Assembly (NCBI RefSeq): GCF_900105675.1
Contig: NZ_LT629786.1
Span: forward strand, 3,658,001-3,722,000
Direction of reading: 5' to 3'
Origin: Pseudomonas synxantha
GTDB taxonomy: Bacteria > Pseudomonadota > Gammaproteobacteria > Pseudomonadales > Pseudomonadaceae
DNA: 64,000 bases
The position numbers and the translations under genes were made by a program. The first letter of the stretch is position 1. Each line of letters begins with the position of its first letter. This document shows positions 17,993 through 27,154 of this stretch, piece after piece. Below the pieces are notes generated by a model, which was given only the letters and a program-made list of their open reading frames with translations, searched no databases and was not told where the DNA came from.

Positions 17993-18885
17993 ATGAGACT
18001 CTTAAAGTAGGCAATTTCGGTACTCAAGCCCAATGCAAAATCAATTTCTTCGGGCAATAAATATTTCTTCAATCGCGTTGTATCGAAAACGAAGTCTCTT
18101 TTGGTACCGTTGAACTCACGCTGCACAACCTCGACCTGCGCGCCGCTGAGCAGGATCAACTGATCCAATACGGACCTGATTGACACTGCGTGGCCACCGA
18201 CGAGGTTCACCACACCAACATCCTCATTTAACTCAACAGCGGCAAGAATTGACCGCACAACATCATCAATATAAATAAAGCTTCTTAACTCAGCACCGTC
18301 ACCATACAGTTCGACAGGTTGAGCATCCAAGATACGCTTGATAGTTTTGGGGAGAAATTTTTCATATTTCTCTTCGCCCGGGCCGTACACATGACCAACA
18401 CGCAAAATGTGCCGATCAATATGTTGCTCTCGTGCAAATACAGAGATCATTTGCTCACAGTACAGCTTCGACCAGCCATATAAAGTAGCAGGTACAGTCG
18501 CTGTGGCCTCCGAGATAACCGTGTCTGCAGCGTAAACATCGAGCGTGCTCGTAAATACTATTTTTCGCAGTGCATTAAAGGGCAGGCTCAGCAGTTTTTC
18601 TGTGAATGAGATATTTTCATTGCAGGCTACGATGACATTTGCCTCTGCCCCATTCTTGGGGGTGTAGGCGCCAGCATGAATGACAATTTCGACCTCTTGA
18701 AGTTTGTCGAAGTCCTGTTGACTCAGACCAAAGTCAGGCAACTGCTTGTCATAGACGACGCTCTGACATTTACTGGTGGTCTGCGAACTGAATGCAACAA
18801 CGTGCGTACTGCCCCATTTCGCTATCGCAGCATCCAGCAGACGTCCCCCGATAAAGCCTGACGCTCCAGTAATCAGGACTTTCAT
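17989..18885 (-). CDS. NAD-dependent epimerase/dehydratase (extended SDR)
   Basis: The 298-residue protein has the Rossmann motif TGASGFIGG at the N-terminus, the VIHAGAYTP substrate loop, FTSTLDVY and the catalytic YGWSK, and the extended-SDR C-terminal part (RVGHVYGPGE, FIYIDDVV). It should act on a nucleotide sugar or similar. It overlaps both neighbours by 4 bases. It lacks enough distinguishing sequence to tell epimerase from reductase. Confidence 0.85.
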   Translation of the reverse strand: MKVLITGASGFIGGRLLDAAIAKWGSTHVVAFSSQTTSKCQSVVYDKQLPDFGLSQQDFDKLQEVEIVIHAGAYTPKNGAEANVIVACNENISFTEKLLSLPFNALRKIVFTSTLDVYAADTVISEATATVPATLYGWSKLYCEQMISVFAREQHIDRHILRVGHVYGPGEEKYEKFLPKTIKRILDAQPVELYGDGAELRSFIYIDDVVRSILAAVELNEDVGVVNLVGGHAVSIRSVLDQLILLSGAQVEVVQREFNGTKRDFVFDTTRLKKYLLPEEIDFALGLSTEIAYFKSLM

Positions 18886-19949
18886 AAGAATATGATCTCA
18901 TCACGAATGCCCTGCTCAGTTGTCAATATCGGGCGAGTATCCATACCTCGAAGCCACATCAAGTCATTGGGTAAAGGGTTAATCTTCGTTTCAAGCTGCG
19001 GAAACTCGTTATACAGAGCGATATCCTTAAAGATCTCGGGCATGTTCAAACCCGCTTCTGTAAAGAACTGAACCGTTGTAAAAAATCGTGAAATATTGAT
19101 TTCTGTAGGGTTTGGAACACCATCAAACCCGTAAGCCATGTCGACACCGAATATCCCATGTGGTTTTTTCGAAACCGATTTGACACAGTTAATAGCAATT
19201 TCAGTAGCTTGATCGTTGGTGCAAGTCACGCCGACTTTGGTGACGCCAGTAACACCGGAGATACTTCGGTTGCCGTGTGTCCAGCTGCGACGTTCACGAG
19301 ACTGCGCAACGACCAAATTACCTTCGTGCCATATAGAAAGCCATGTAATAGTATCTGGCGTAAGCAACTCAGCGGCGACGAAGTCGCCCCACCCTTTGTA
19401 ATGATCAATCCAGGCCTTCGCCAGTGTAAAATCATTGGTAGGTATGGCACCCTTACCGCCACCACCTATAGAAGTTGCACGCAACCAAATTTTCCCATCG
19501 GCGTTACCCAGTGCTTTAAATGCCTCTTTAAGATCCTGTTCGTCATTGATCATAATATTGCGAGGTACAGGCACGCCTGCCTGTTTGAATGCTTCATACG
19601 ACTTGTGCTTATGCACGCAGGTATCAATGACGTCGTGGTCAGGCATGAAAAGCTTGGTGCCCGTTGCCAAAATATCATCGCGTATCAAAGAGGCGTGAAA
19701 GATCTCCAAATCATTCTGGAAATGCACTAAGTCAGGCTTTTCGGCCTCAAGCAATTGCAGCAATTTCTGCTTGTACTCTGGAGAGTTGGCGTACGGAATA
19801 TAAAACTTTTTGCTCGCTTTGGATAATGCAAGATCAGAAGGTTCGGATCCCATACCGATGACAGTCTCGCCTTTGCGGCCCATCATAAGGGAGTTAATAA
19901 CGCCTTCAGAAGGTGCGCCACCGGCCCCTGCGATAAGTATTTTAGACAT
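18882..19949 (-). CDS. ATP-grasp ligase in the O-antigen locus
   Basis: The 355-residue protein resembles the ATP-grasp half of carbamoyl-phosphate synthase and related carboxylate-amine ligases. Visible are an N-terminal Rossmann-like GAGGAPSEGVINSL, the ATP-binding loop region KIWLRATSIGGGGKGA, and the metal-binding acidic pair GVDMAYGFDGVPNPTEINISRF. Such enzymes join a carboxylate to an amine or other nucleophile with ATP. TAGGAG lies 8 bases before the ATG. It is separated from wbpM by 197 bp, so the last three genes may have their own promoter. The acceptor and donor cannot be read from sequence. Confidence 0.82.
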   Translation of the reverse strand: MSKILIAGAGGAPSEGVINSLMMGRKGETVIGMGSEPSDLALSKASKKFYIPYANSPEYKQKLLQLLEAEKPDLVHFQNDLEIFHASLIRDDILATGTKLFMPDHDVIDTCVHKHKSYEAFKQAGVPVPRNIMINDEQDLKEAFKALGNADGKIWLRATSIGGGGKGAIPTNDFTLAKAWIDHYKGWGDFVAAELLTPDTITWLSIWHEGNLVVAQSRERRSWTHGNRSISGVTGVTKVGVTCTNDQATEIAINCVKSVSKKPHGIFGVDMAYGFDGVPNPTEINISRFFTTVQFFTEAGLNMPEIFKDIALYNEFPQLETKINPLPNDLMWLRGMDTRPILTTEQGIRDEIIFL

Positions 19950-20146
19950 TTGAGACTCCTATCTGTGAAGCACAGCACTTGAACTGCGCAAAAAATAAAT
20001 TCTTTTAATGACCAATAAAAAATTGGAGCCAGCTCTGTACATGTGATCCAGACAACCGGGTAATTCAAGATGCCCGAGTGAACGGCGTATGTTACTGGAA
20101 CACCAGTGTAGACACACGCCTGGCTTAAGCATTGCGCGCTCAAACA

Positions 20147-22144
20147 CTATGGTTCCAATCGCCGTTGCTGATAAATCCAATCAACAATCTCACCATCCGG
20201 AGTGTAACCACTGACGGTATCACGTAACAGCTGACGGACTCGGCTATAGTCATCTTGATCGACCGCTGCAAGCAATTCCGTCAACTTGATCTTTAATGTC
20301 TCCCAAGGCAAATGATCCTCGTTGGCACTCATGATCATTGGGTGCTGCGTTGCCACCACGTTGTCACCGATCAACAACTCTTCGTACAGCTTTTCACCAG
20401 GACGCAAACCCGAGAACTCGATAGCGATGTCACCGTGAGGGTTCTTATCCGAACGTACACTCAACCCGGACAGATGAACCATCTTTTCGGCCAACTCGAC
20501 AATCTTCACGGGTTCGCCCATGTCGAGGACGAACACATCCCCACCAAGGCCCATGGACCCAGCTTGTATGACCAGTTGTGCCGCTTCGGGAATGGTCATG
20601 AAGTAGCGGGTTATTTTGGGGTGGGTAACCGTTAACGGGCCACCAGATTTGATCTGCTTGTGGAACAACGGGATCACAGAGCCGGAAGAGCCCAGGACAT
20701 TGCCGAATCTCACCATCGTGAAGCGGGTTTTATTCACTCGAGAGACATTGGACTCGTCACCGAACAGCACGGGGGCAAGTTCACGGCTCAAGGCTTGAAG
20801 GGTGAGTTCAGCCAGACGCTTGGTGCTACCCATGACATTGGTTGGTCGCACAGCCTTGTCCGTCGAGATTAGGACAAAATTGGATGCGCCAGCCTGAAGT
20901 GCCGCTTGGGCAGTGTTCAGTGTGCCAATAACATTATTCAACACCCCTTCTGCAATGTTGTGCTCGACAATGGGTACGTGCTTATACGCCGCCGCGTGGT
21001 AAACCGTGTCGACACGCCAGGTCTTCATTACGTCAAGCAACTTTGCCTGATCACGCACGGACCCCAATATCGGGAGTAACTTGACCGGCAATGAATTCCG
21101 GGTAATACGCTGTTCCAGCTCAGAAAGAATGCTGTAGAGATTGAACTCACTGTGCTCGAACAACAGCAGGGTCATAGGCTTGAGCTCGAGAATTTGCCGG
21201 CACAGCTCAGAACCAATTGACCCGCCCGCCCCAGTTACAAGCACATTCTGCCCTTTGATGCAGTGCTCGAGCAGTTCATCTTGGGCAGGCACCGAATCAC
21301 GGCCGAGTAAGTCAGCGATATCGACTTCTTGAATATCGTCAACTTTGACTCGGCCGCTGGCGAGGTCCATGAAACCGGGAACGCTGCGAACGTGGAGGGG
21401 GAAGCCCTCCAGGAAACCGAGAATTTCACGGCGCCGCCCACGGCTTGACGATGGAATGGCCAAGAGAACTTCCTGCGCTCCCGTGACATCGATCATGCGC
21501 TGAATATGCTTGGGCTTATAGACTTGAAGCCCGGAAATGACACGATCGGAGATAGTGGTATCGTCATCGATGAATGCCACTGGCCGCATAACGCGCCCCA
21601 TGCGCAGTGCTGCGACCAGTTGATTGCCCGCCGCACCTGCACCATAGATCGCGACACGCGGAAGACCGTCTTCACGGCTGGTAAAAGGCACATGTTGTGC
21701 CGCCGCAAACCAATCGCCCAAAAAGTATTGGCGCATGGTCAAGCGCAGACCGCCGACCATAATCAAGCTTAACCACCAATAGTTGAAGATGATTGAACGG
21801 GGCACGACATTTTGATGGTTGCTATACCAATAGACCACGACACCTAGAATCAATGATGAAAGACTGACAGCCTTGATAATCGCTACCAGTGCATCATTGC
21901 CAAAATAACGCATGACAGCACGATACATACCAAAGCGAATAAAAAGCGGAATAGCCACCACCGGTGCAGCCAAGAACAGCCAAAGGTGCATTTTGAGCGG
22001 GTTGATCATCTCATCAATGCCGAGGCGAACAACAAACGCCATCCACAGCGCCAGGAAAACCAGAACAACGTCCGCAACTACCTGTATCAGTCGTTTCTTG
22101 TGACGAGGCAGTTTCAATAGCCAAGTGCGCAACCGGTTAATCAT
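20147..22144 (-). CDS. wbpM: WbpM-like UDP-sugar 4,6-dehydratase
   Basis: The 665-residue protein has four N-terminal membrane helices (about 20-140), a CoA-binding-like Rossmann domain (IYGAGAAGNQ near 168) and a cytoplasmic dehydratase domain with TGAGGSIG at 304-311. Its active site has the WbpM pattern with Met in place of the usual SDR tyrosine (NVMGSTK, M438 and K442). WbpM converts UDP-GlcNAc to UDP-4-keto-6-deoxy-hexosamine, the precursor of QuiNAc and FucNAc. It sits at the distal end of the O-antigen cluster as in other Pseudomonas, before comEA. Confidence 0.94.
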   Translation of the reverse strand: MINRLRTWLLKLPRHKKRLIQVVADVVLVFLALWMAFVVRLGIDEMINPLKMHLWLFLAAPVVAIPLFIRFGMYRAVMRYFGNDALVAIIKAVSLSSLILGVVVYWYSNHQNVVPRSIIFNYWWLSLIMVGGLRLTMRQYFLGDWFAAAQHVPFTSREDGLPRVAIYGAGAAGNQLVAALRMGRVMRPVAFIDDDTTISDRVISGLQVYKPKHIQRMIDVTGAQEVLLAIPSSSRGRRREILGFLEGFPLHVRSVPGFMDLASGRVKVDDIQEVDIADLLGRDSVPAQDELLEHCIKGQNVLVTGAGGSIGSELCRQILELKPMTLLLFEHSEFNLYSILSELEQRITRNSLPVKLLPILGSVRDQAKLLDVMKTWRVDTVYHAAAYKHVPIVEHNIAEGVLNNVIGTLNTAQAALQAGASNFVLISTDKAVRPTNVMGSTKRLAELTLQALSRELAPVLFGDESNVSRVNKTRFTMVRFGNVLGSSGSVIPLFHKQIKSGGPLTVTHPKITRYFMTIPEAAQLVIQAGSMGLGGDVFVLDMGEPVKIVELAEKMVHLSGLSVRSDKNPHGDIAIEFSGLRPGEKLYEELLIGDNVVATQHPMIMSANEDHLPWETLKIKLTELLAAVDQDDYSRVRQLLRDTVSGYTPDGEIVDWIYQQRRLEP

Positions 22145-22263
22145 GATTCACCTACGGTCCTTGCGTTAGATCAAAATTCTTGTCGACCGCGCAATAAACG
22201 CAGAACAAAAAACACACTGTACGGTGCCTGCCTGAACAAGCCAGTCATATACGTCCTACAGCT

Positions 22264-22824
22264 TCAATGGGAAACGCCATCGCGCTTGAGCACCTTCAAA
22301 GCTGTCAAAAACAAGATTTTCAGATCGAAAAACAAACCCATATTTTTCGCGTAATAGGCATCATAGCCAACCTTAACCGGTATCGGCAACTCGTCCCGTC
22401 CGTTCACCTGCGCCCAGCCTGTGAGACCCGGCCGAATGAGATGTACGCCTTGCTCGGTGCGCAAGGCAATAAGATCTGCCTGGTTAAAAAGTGCCGGCCT
22501 TGGCCCCACAAAACTCATGTCGCCCGCAATGATGCTCCACAACTGAGGCAACTCATCCAGGCTGGACTTTCTTAGGAAATTTCCAATCGGTGTAAGATAC
22601 TGGGCCGGGTCCTGCAGCAAATGCGTGGCGACCGCTGGGGTTCCCATGCGCATTGAGCGGAACTTTGGCATCTTGAAGACAGCATTATTCATCCCCACCC
22701 GATCGGACCAATACAGAGCAGGTCCTTTTGACGTCAATTTTACCGCGACGGTAACAAGTACAATCGGGATGAGGAGTATGAGCAATGCAAAAAGGCTCAG
22801 CAAAAGATCAAAGAAACGCTTCAT
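22264..22824 (-). CDS. Short phosphoglycosyl transferase (initiating sugar transferase)
   Basis: The 186-residue protein consists of one re-entrant N-terminal hydrophobic segment (LFALLILLIPIVLVTVAVKL) and the catalytic bacterial sugar-transferase domain with the essential Asp-Glu pair D90-E91 in SSLDELPQL, FKMPKFRSM and SFVGPRPAL, then RPGLTGWAQVNGRDE. It is a minimal PglC/WcaJ-C-terminal type enzyme that moves a sugar-1-phosphate from a UDP sugar to undecaprenyl phosphate, so it would start the O-unit. The partner sugar is probably the product of WbpM plus the ketoreductase. A TTG 12 bases upstream is an alternative start. Confidence 0.9.
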   Translation of the reverse strand: MKRFFDLLLSLFALLILLIPIVLVTVAVKLTSKGPALYWSDRVGMNNAVFKMPKFRSMRMGTPAVATHLLQDPAQYLTPIGNFLRKSSLDELPQLWSIIAGDMSFVGPRPALFNQADLIALRTEQGVHLIRPGLTGWAQVNGRDELPIPVKVGYDAYYAKNMGLFFDLKILFLTALKVLKRDGVSH

Positions 22825-22851
22825 GTTGAACACCAACCTTTAAATTCAGAG

Positions 22852-23958
22852 CTATCGAGTTGAGTATTGAGTAACCATTCTCGCCACTTTGGCGAGTGAT
22901 TGAGACAATCGCTCGGCGATTGCCTTTTTACGCAAAATACAAGGATGCTCAATAAAGTGCCAGGAAAGTACTGCGGGAATAAGCGCTAGTGGCAAAGCCA
23001 CCAGGATCATCGCCACTGGCGATATACCCTTCCAGACGTGCGCTAAAATCTCTTGTGTTGGAAAGGCGTAGATATACAGACCATAAGAATAGTCTCCCAA
23101 CCGATTAAACTGACGAGCAAACCATTGCGTATTGAAGGCGAACCAGAATACTGAGTAACTCCAGGCTGCCACAAAAGCCTCAACGAAAACAGGCGATGGG
23201 TATAAAAAAAGCGTCACTAACCAACAGGTGCCGACTATACGATAATCTAGACGAATATTGAACCTGTATGCATAAAGCAGCATACCTACTACGAATGCGA
23301 AACTCCACTGCACCCATGTACGGGTCTGAAAACCGGGACTGATAAGTTCCCCCTGCAGCAAGAATTTAAATGCAAAATAAAATGAAAAGTACACCACAAA
23401 AAACACTGTAATTCGGTGTAGCCTTTTCAAAACGCCCAAGATCCCCAGCACCAAAACCAAGGCGTACAGCAATACTTCATAATACAGCGTCCACAACGAC
23501 CCATTTATCCCCGGGTATGGATTGTCCTGGAACAAGCCTGGCAACTGAAACTGAATACTCTTCAATTTCAAGTTGGTCGTCACATAGCTATAAACCTCAG
23601 GTGAGGAGAAATAATCATGCGCGTTTAGATTTGAAAAAAACGGACCTATGACACAGGCAGTTAAAACCAGCACCACCAGAAGCGCTGGATACAGCCGTAA
23701 AAATCTAGCAACGACAAAATCAAGCGCGTTCTTTGATCGCTGATAACTCAGCGATATAAAAAATCCAGAAATGCAAAAAAAGGTAAATACGCCTAATCCT
23801 CCGAGCGAGATACCAAGTTGAGCTACCAGCGGCTCGACCTCGCCGGCCCCACGTGAAAGCGGATAGGCGTGAGAAACCAAAACAAAAAAAGCCGCAACCA
23901 TGCGGATAAAATTGAAGTTATTCTGCCGGTCGTTGAGACTCTCTTCTAGATTAGCCAT
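22852..23958 (-). CDS. Acyltransferase 3 family membrane protein (OafA-like)
   Basis: The 368-residue protein has the acyltransferase-3 layout: N-terminal NNFNFIRMVAAFFVLVSHAYPLSRG with the conserved His, a run of about ten membrane helices and the R-x-R-type FLRLYPAL motif. Family members transfer an acyl group, usually acetyl, to O-antigen or other periplasmic sugars at the inner membrane. It lacks a fused SGNH domain. The ATG at 23958 overlaps the ketoreductase stop by 8 bases; in-frame ATGs at 23970 and 23979 also exist. Confidence 0.88.
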   Translation of the reverse strand: MANLEESLNDRQNNFNFIRMVAAFFVLVSHAYPLSRGAGEVEPLVAQLGISLGGLGVFTFFCISGFFISLSYQRSKNALDFVVARFLRLYPALLVVLVLTACVIGPFFSNLNAHDYFSSPEVYSYVTTNLKLKSIQFQLPGLFQDNPYPGINGSLWTLYYEVLLYALVLVLGILGVLKRLHRITVFFVVYFSFYFAFKFLLQGELISPGFQTRTWVQWSFAFVVGMLLYAYRFNIRLDYRIVGTCWLVTLFLYPSPVFVEAFVAAWSYSVFWFAFNTQWFARQFNRLGDYSYGLYIYAFPTQEILAHVWKGISPVAMILVALPLALIPAVLSWHFIEHPCILRKKAIAERLSQSLAKVARMVTQYSTR

Positions 23959-24961
23959 GGGAAATTCCATTTTGCTCATCTTGATAATAACGAGCCGTAA
24001 TAGCAAAAGCGTCATCAACGCTGACAGGTGGCAACCAGCCCAGAAGTTCTTGCGTATCCGTAATATCTACTTGAAGCGACCCACACAGGCGTTGAAAAAA
24101 TTCTTTCTTACCCACCACCGATGCGGCCAGCCCCAAGAGAGACTGCGGGAACGCAAATATACGGGATTTTTTGTTCATCGCCACAGCAAGCTTTTCCAGA
24201 ATCTGGCCTATGGATAAGTCTTCGCCATCACTGACCAAAAATACGCGATTAACTGCCTTTGGGTGATGAATGCACAAGCAAATCAAATCGATCAGATTAT
24301 CGATGAACACCAGACTCCGACGATTATTAATTGTACGTAGTGGCAAAGGAAGGCCTTTGTTAACGGTAGCTAACATCTTTTCGAAATTAGCTTTTACACC
24401 CGGGCCGTACACCAACACAGGCCTGATGATTACTACGTCCATTGAGGTTTTCCTCGCCAGCCCCATCAATGCCTGCTCGGCCTCAAGCTTGGACACTCCA
24501 TAGTCGTCAAGCGGTGCGGGGGCATCCGATGGCTTGAAAGCACGGCGGCCGTCGGTCTCCTCACCGTTGACCTTGACAGAGCTGATATAGATAAACCGCT
24601 TAACGCCAGCCTGCGCAGCCTGCCGGGCAAGATTGAGCGTGGCATCAACGTTCACCTGTCGAAAGGCCTGCAACGGGTTGCTATGCGTTTCGTTCATGAT
24701 GTGGGCACGCCCCGCGGAGTGGATTACAACCTCAACTCCCTGCAATGCGACACTCCAGTCGTTATCCTCTGACAGCGACGGGATAATGCAATGCTGAACA
24801 CCGGGCAGCACAGTAGCCGCATGTTTTCGCGTCACGTTGACAACCGGGTAGTTGGCATTGGCCAAGGCGTCAAGCAGGGGGCGCCCCACAAAACCTGTAC
24901 CGCCGGTTAGAAGAATCTTCGGCATTTGAGAAATGGGGCTACCACCCAAACCATCTGACAT
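23951..24961 (-). CDS. Nucleotide-sugar 4-ketoreductase (WbpV/WreQ-like SDR)
   Basis: The 336-residue extended SDR has TGGTGFVGRPLLDAL near residue 20, VIHSAGRAHIM, the catalytic YGVSK, VYGPGVKANF and NRRSLVFIDNLIDLI. This set is typical of O-antigen enzymes such as WbpV/WbpK and WreQ that reduce UDP-4-keto-6-deoxy-GlcNAc to UDP-QuiNAc or its C4 epimer UDP-FucNAc. WbpM and the sugar transferase downstream are its natural partners. The start at 24961 has AGGG 8 bases upstream, just within the stop region of the preceding glycosyltransferase gene; a start at 24925 (MPKILL) is also possible. Confidence 0.85.
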   Translation of the reverse strand: MSDGLGGSPISQMPKILLTGGTGFVGRPLLDALANANYPVVNVTRKHAATVLPGVQHCIIPSLSEDNDWSVALQGVEVVIHSAGRAHIMNETHSNPLQAFRQVNVDATLNLARQAAQAGVKRFIYISSVKVNGEETDGRRAFKPSDAPAPLDDYGVSKLEAEQALMGLARKTSMDVVIIRPVLVYGPGVKANFEKMLATVNKGLPLPLRTINNRRSLVFIDNLIDLICLCIHHPKAVNRVFLVSDGEDLSIGQILEKLAVAMNKKSRIFAFPQSLLGLAASVVGKKEFFQRLCGSLQVDITDTQELLGWLPPVSVDDAFAITARYYQDEQNGISHG

Positions 24962-24963
24962 GA

Positions 24964-26070
24964 TCAAGCCCTATCGGATGACAGCAGTTGTTTGAATAAT
25001 CTATCGTATTGAGAAGATACCCCTTCCCAACGATAACGACGAACTGCAATTTCATGCATTTTTTTACTCAGCTCTGCCCGCGCCGCTTCGTCAGCGAATA
25101 GCATGGACGCGTGATCTATAAGCGACTCGCTGGAAGCGAAAAACTTGGCACCGTCCTCGGTAGATGCACGATTGAACGACACATCGAATGCGATGATCGG
25201 CAGGCTCAACCACATTGCCTCCACCAGGGACGGATTGGTTCCACCTGCGCTGTGACCGTGAATATAAATAGTGGCATTGCTGCGCAACGGGCTCAACTCA
25301 TCACCGTTGTAGATCGGGTCCAGTAGGTGGAGGTTCTCTGCGCCTGCGTATTTATCCTGGAGCGCCTTGCCATATTCACTCTGCTTCCAATTGCCGACGA
25401 TGACCAATGGAAGTCCGCTCGAGTGAAAGGCTTCGACAACAATATGAATATTATTTTCAGGTTCAATCCTGCAGACAGAAAACGCATAGGGATTGTGTAG
25501 AAACGGATAGCGCGCCCGATCTTCATCGGTCAATGCACGTGTTTTGGCCTGATCACCACCATAGGCAATAAGAGTACTTTCTCGACCGTATTCGCTACGC
25601 ACATAATCCTGAAGAACCTGGTTATCAGTGACCACGGCGTCAGAATACTTGACTGCCACAGCCTCCGAAAACTTCAAAAACCTCTTGGCCAGGGGTGACC
25701 ATTTTGCCCGCTTCCATTCATAGCCATCGATATTAACGACGATCTTTTTATTCGTCAGCATTTTGATGAATGGAAGTGCAATACAACCGGAAACCCCCAG
25801 AATTACCAGCACATCATTTTTTCGATAGGCATGCAACATGCTGACAATGTCATAGGGAATGCTTTGCACACCATTGGCCTTCAACGGTACATAAATCAAA
25901 TCAGCATTGCCGTACTTCTTAGGTTGAGACACATAGGATTTCGAGCTGCAATACACCGAAATCTCGTACTCACGATCCAGGTAGGTCACCAGTTGCTCTG
26001 ACAGCGTTTCCCACCCACCGTATTGTGCGGGAAGGCCAACCGTGCCAATGACTGCAAATTTAAATCCCAT
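24964..26070 (-). CDS. DUF1972-type glycosyltransferase (probable rhamnosyl/fucosaminyl-type)
   Basis: The 368-residue protein has the DUF1972 N-terminus (AVIGTVGLPAQYGGWETLSEQLV) followed by a GT4-like C-terminal domain (YAFSVCRIEPENNIHIVVEAF, YIHGHSAGGTNPSLVEAMW). Enzymes of this kind transfer deoxysugars, often rhamnose, in O-antigen assembly on the cytoplasmic face of the membrane. The GGTNPSLVEAM segment is the usual GT-B donor loop. It overlaps the preceding glycosyltransferase gene by 11 bases. The sugar specificity is not known. Confidence 0.87.
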   Translation of the reverse strand: MGFKFAVIGTVGLPAQYGGWETLSEQLVTYLDREYEISVYCSSKSYVSQPKKYGNADLIYVPLKANGVQSIPYDIVSMLHAYRKNDVLVILGVSGCIALPFIKMLTNKKIVVNIDGYEWKRAKWSPLAKRFLKFSEAVAVKYSDAVVTDNQVLQDYVRSEYGRESTLIAYGGDQAKTRALTDEDRARYPFLHNPYAFSVCRIEPENNIHIVVEAFHSSGLPLVIVGNWKQSEYGKALQDKYAGAENLHLLDPIYNGDELSPLRSNATIYIHGHSAGGTNPSLVEAMWLSLPIIAFDVSFNRASTEDGAKFFASSESLIDHASMLFADEAARAELSKKMHEIAVRRYRWEGVSSQYDRLFKQLLSSDRA

Positions 26071-27154
26071 CAAACACCCCGAGCACACCACTTTCAAATT
26101 GTTCACTTGAGAAACTAAGTGACTTCACCCTCGCCGCTTCAGATAGGCGGTAACAAACATCCGGGTTTTCTTGGAGAAATACCAGTTTGGCAGAAATATC
26201 TTCGATCCGATCAGAAGCCATCAAGTACCCCTCAGAGTCTTCGGACACCAGTTCAACGGGCCCTCCAACCGGGGGAACGATGCATGGAATGCCAAATGAA
26301 AGCCCCTCAAGAATCGTCAGGCCGAAGGTTTCAACCCATTCAGTCGGCTTCGAAAGGCTGAGTAAAACACTTGCCTTTTGGTAATAAGGCACGACGTCTG
26401 CGCAACCGGGGACAATAGTTAGATTGTCGGGAATGACTGTACTCGAAAAAAACTCGGACACCTCATTTTCAGTGGCCCCGAGAATCAGAGTAAATTTAAG
26501 GACCGGATGGGCGCTTAACAAACGAGCAATCTTTACAAATTCATTAACACCCTTGTAAGCTTTCAAAGAGCAAATCATCAGCACACCAAACCTTCCATCT
26601 GGCGTGGATTGATAAACATGACGCTCGGCGATGCGGCTCATTTCCGAGGGGATCGCATTATAAACAACACTGCTTGCAATCCTGGAAAAGCCTTCAGTGC
26701 TCGCAAGAAAGTGCGATACAAATATATTAACGCTTGAGCACTTCTCAACTATCAAACGCAAAAACACTTTTAAAGGCAATGGCCGTATCGATGTTTCGTG
26801 AATATGATAAACAACCTTGATTCCTAATAGCCTTCCTGCTAATGCCGCACCAAAAGGCAGTAATGTATTAACGTAGAAAACCACCTCGGACTGCCTGTAC
26901 TTCAACAATTTAAAAAACAACACCAGTTGCGACAAGCTATAACTAATCAGTGTTAAAAACTTATTATCAAATCGCTTGTAAAAGTAGCGACGTTGGACGC
27001 AAGGTGCCGAAGAAAGAAAGCCCGCGCTCCCTTTCCCGCCCAAAAACAACTCGGCTTGGATACCTTTCTTCGATACAGCTTCAATCACCTGCGAGAGAAC
27101 TTTTGGACTCCCGCTATAGTCATTGAGCAAATGAAAAAATATAATTTTTTTCAC
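26060..27154 (-). CDS. GT4 family glycosyltransferase
   Basis: The 364-residue GT-B protein has LLNDYSGSPKVLSQVIEAVSKKG at the start, the acceptor-side VVYHIHETSIRP and the donor-site region LVLSEPTE-like SLSKPTEWVETFGLTILEG with the EX7E pattern. It should add one sugar to the lipid-linked O-unit from the cytoplasm. Its ATG abuts the upstream acyltransferase stop (1-base overlap). The acceptor and donor cannot be told from sequence. Confidence 0.88.
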   Translation of the reverse strand: MKKIIFFHLLNDYSGSPKVLSQVIEAVSKKGIQAELFLGGKGSAGFLSSAPCVQRRYFYKRFDNKFLTLISYSLSQLVLFFKLLKYRQSEVVFYVNTLLPFGAALAGRLLGIKVVYHIHETSIRPLPLKVFLRLIVEKCSSVNIFVSHFLASTEGFSRIASSVVYNAIPSEMSRIAERHVYQSTPDGRFGVLMICSLKAYKGVNEFVKIARLLSAHPVLKFTLILGATENEVSEFFSSTVIPDNLTIVPGCADVVPYYQKASVLLSLSKPTEWVETFGLTILEGLSFGIPCIVPPVGGPVELVSEDSEGYLMASDRIEDISAKLVFLQENPDVCYRLSEAARVKSLSFSSEQFESGVLGVFDGI

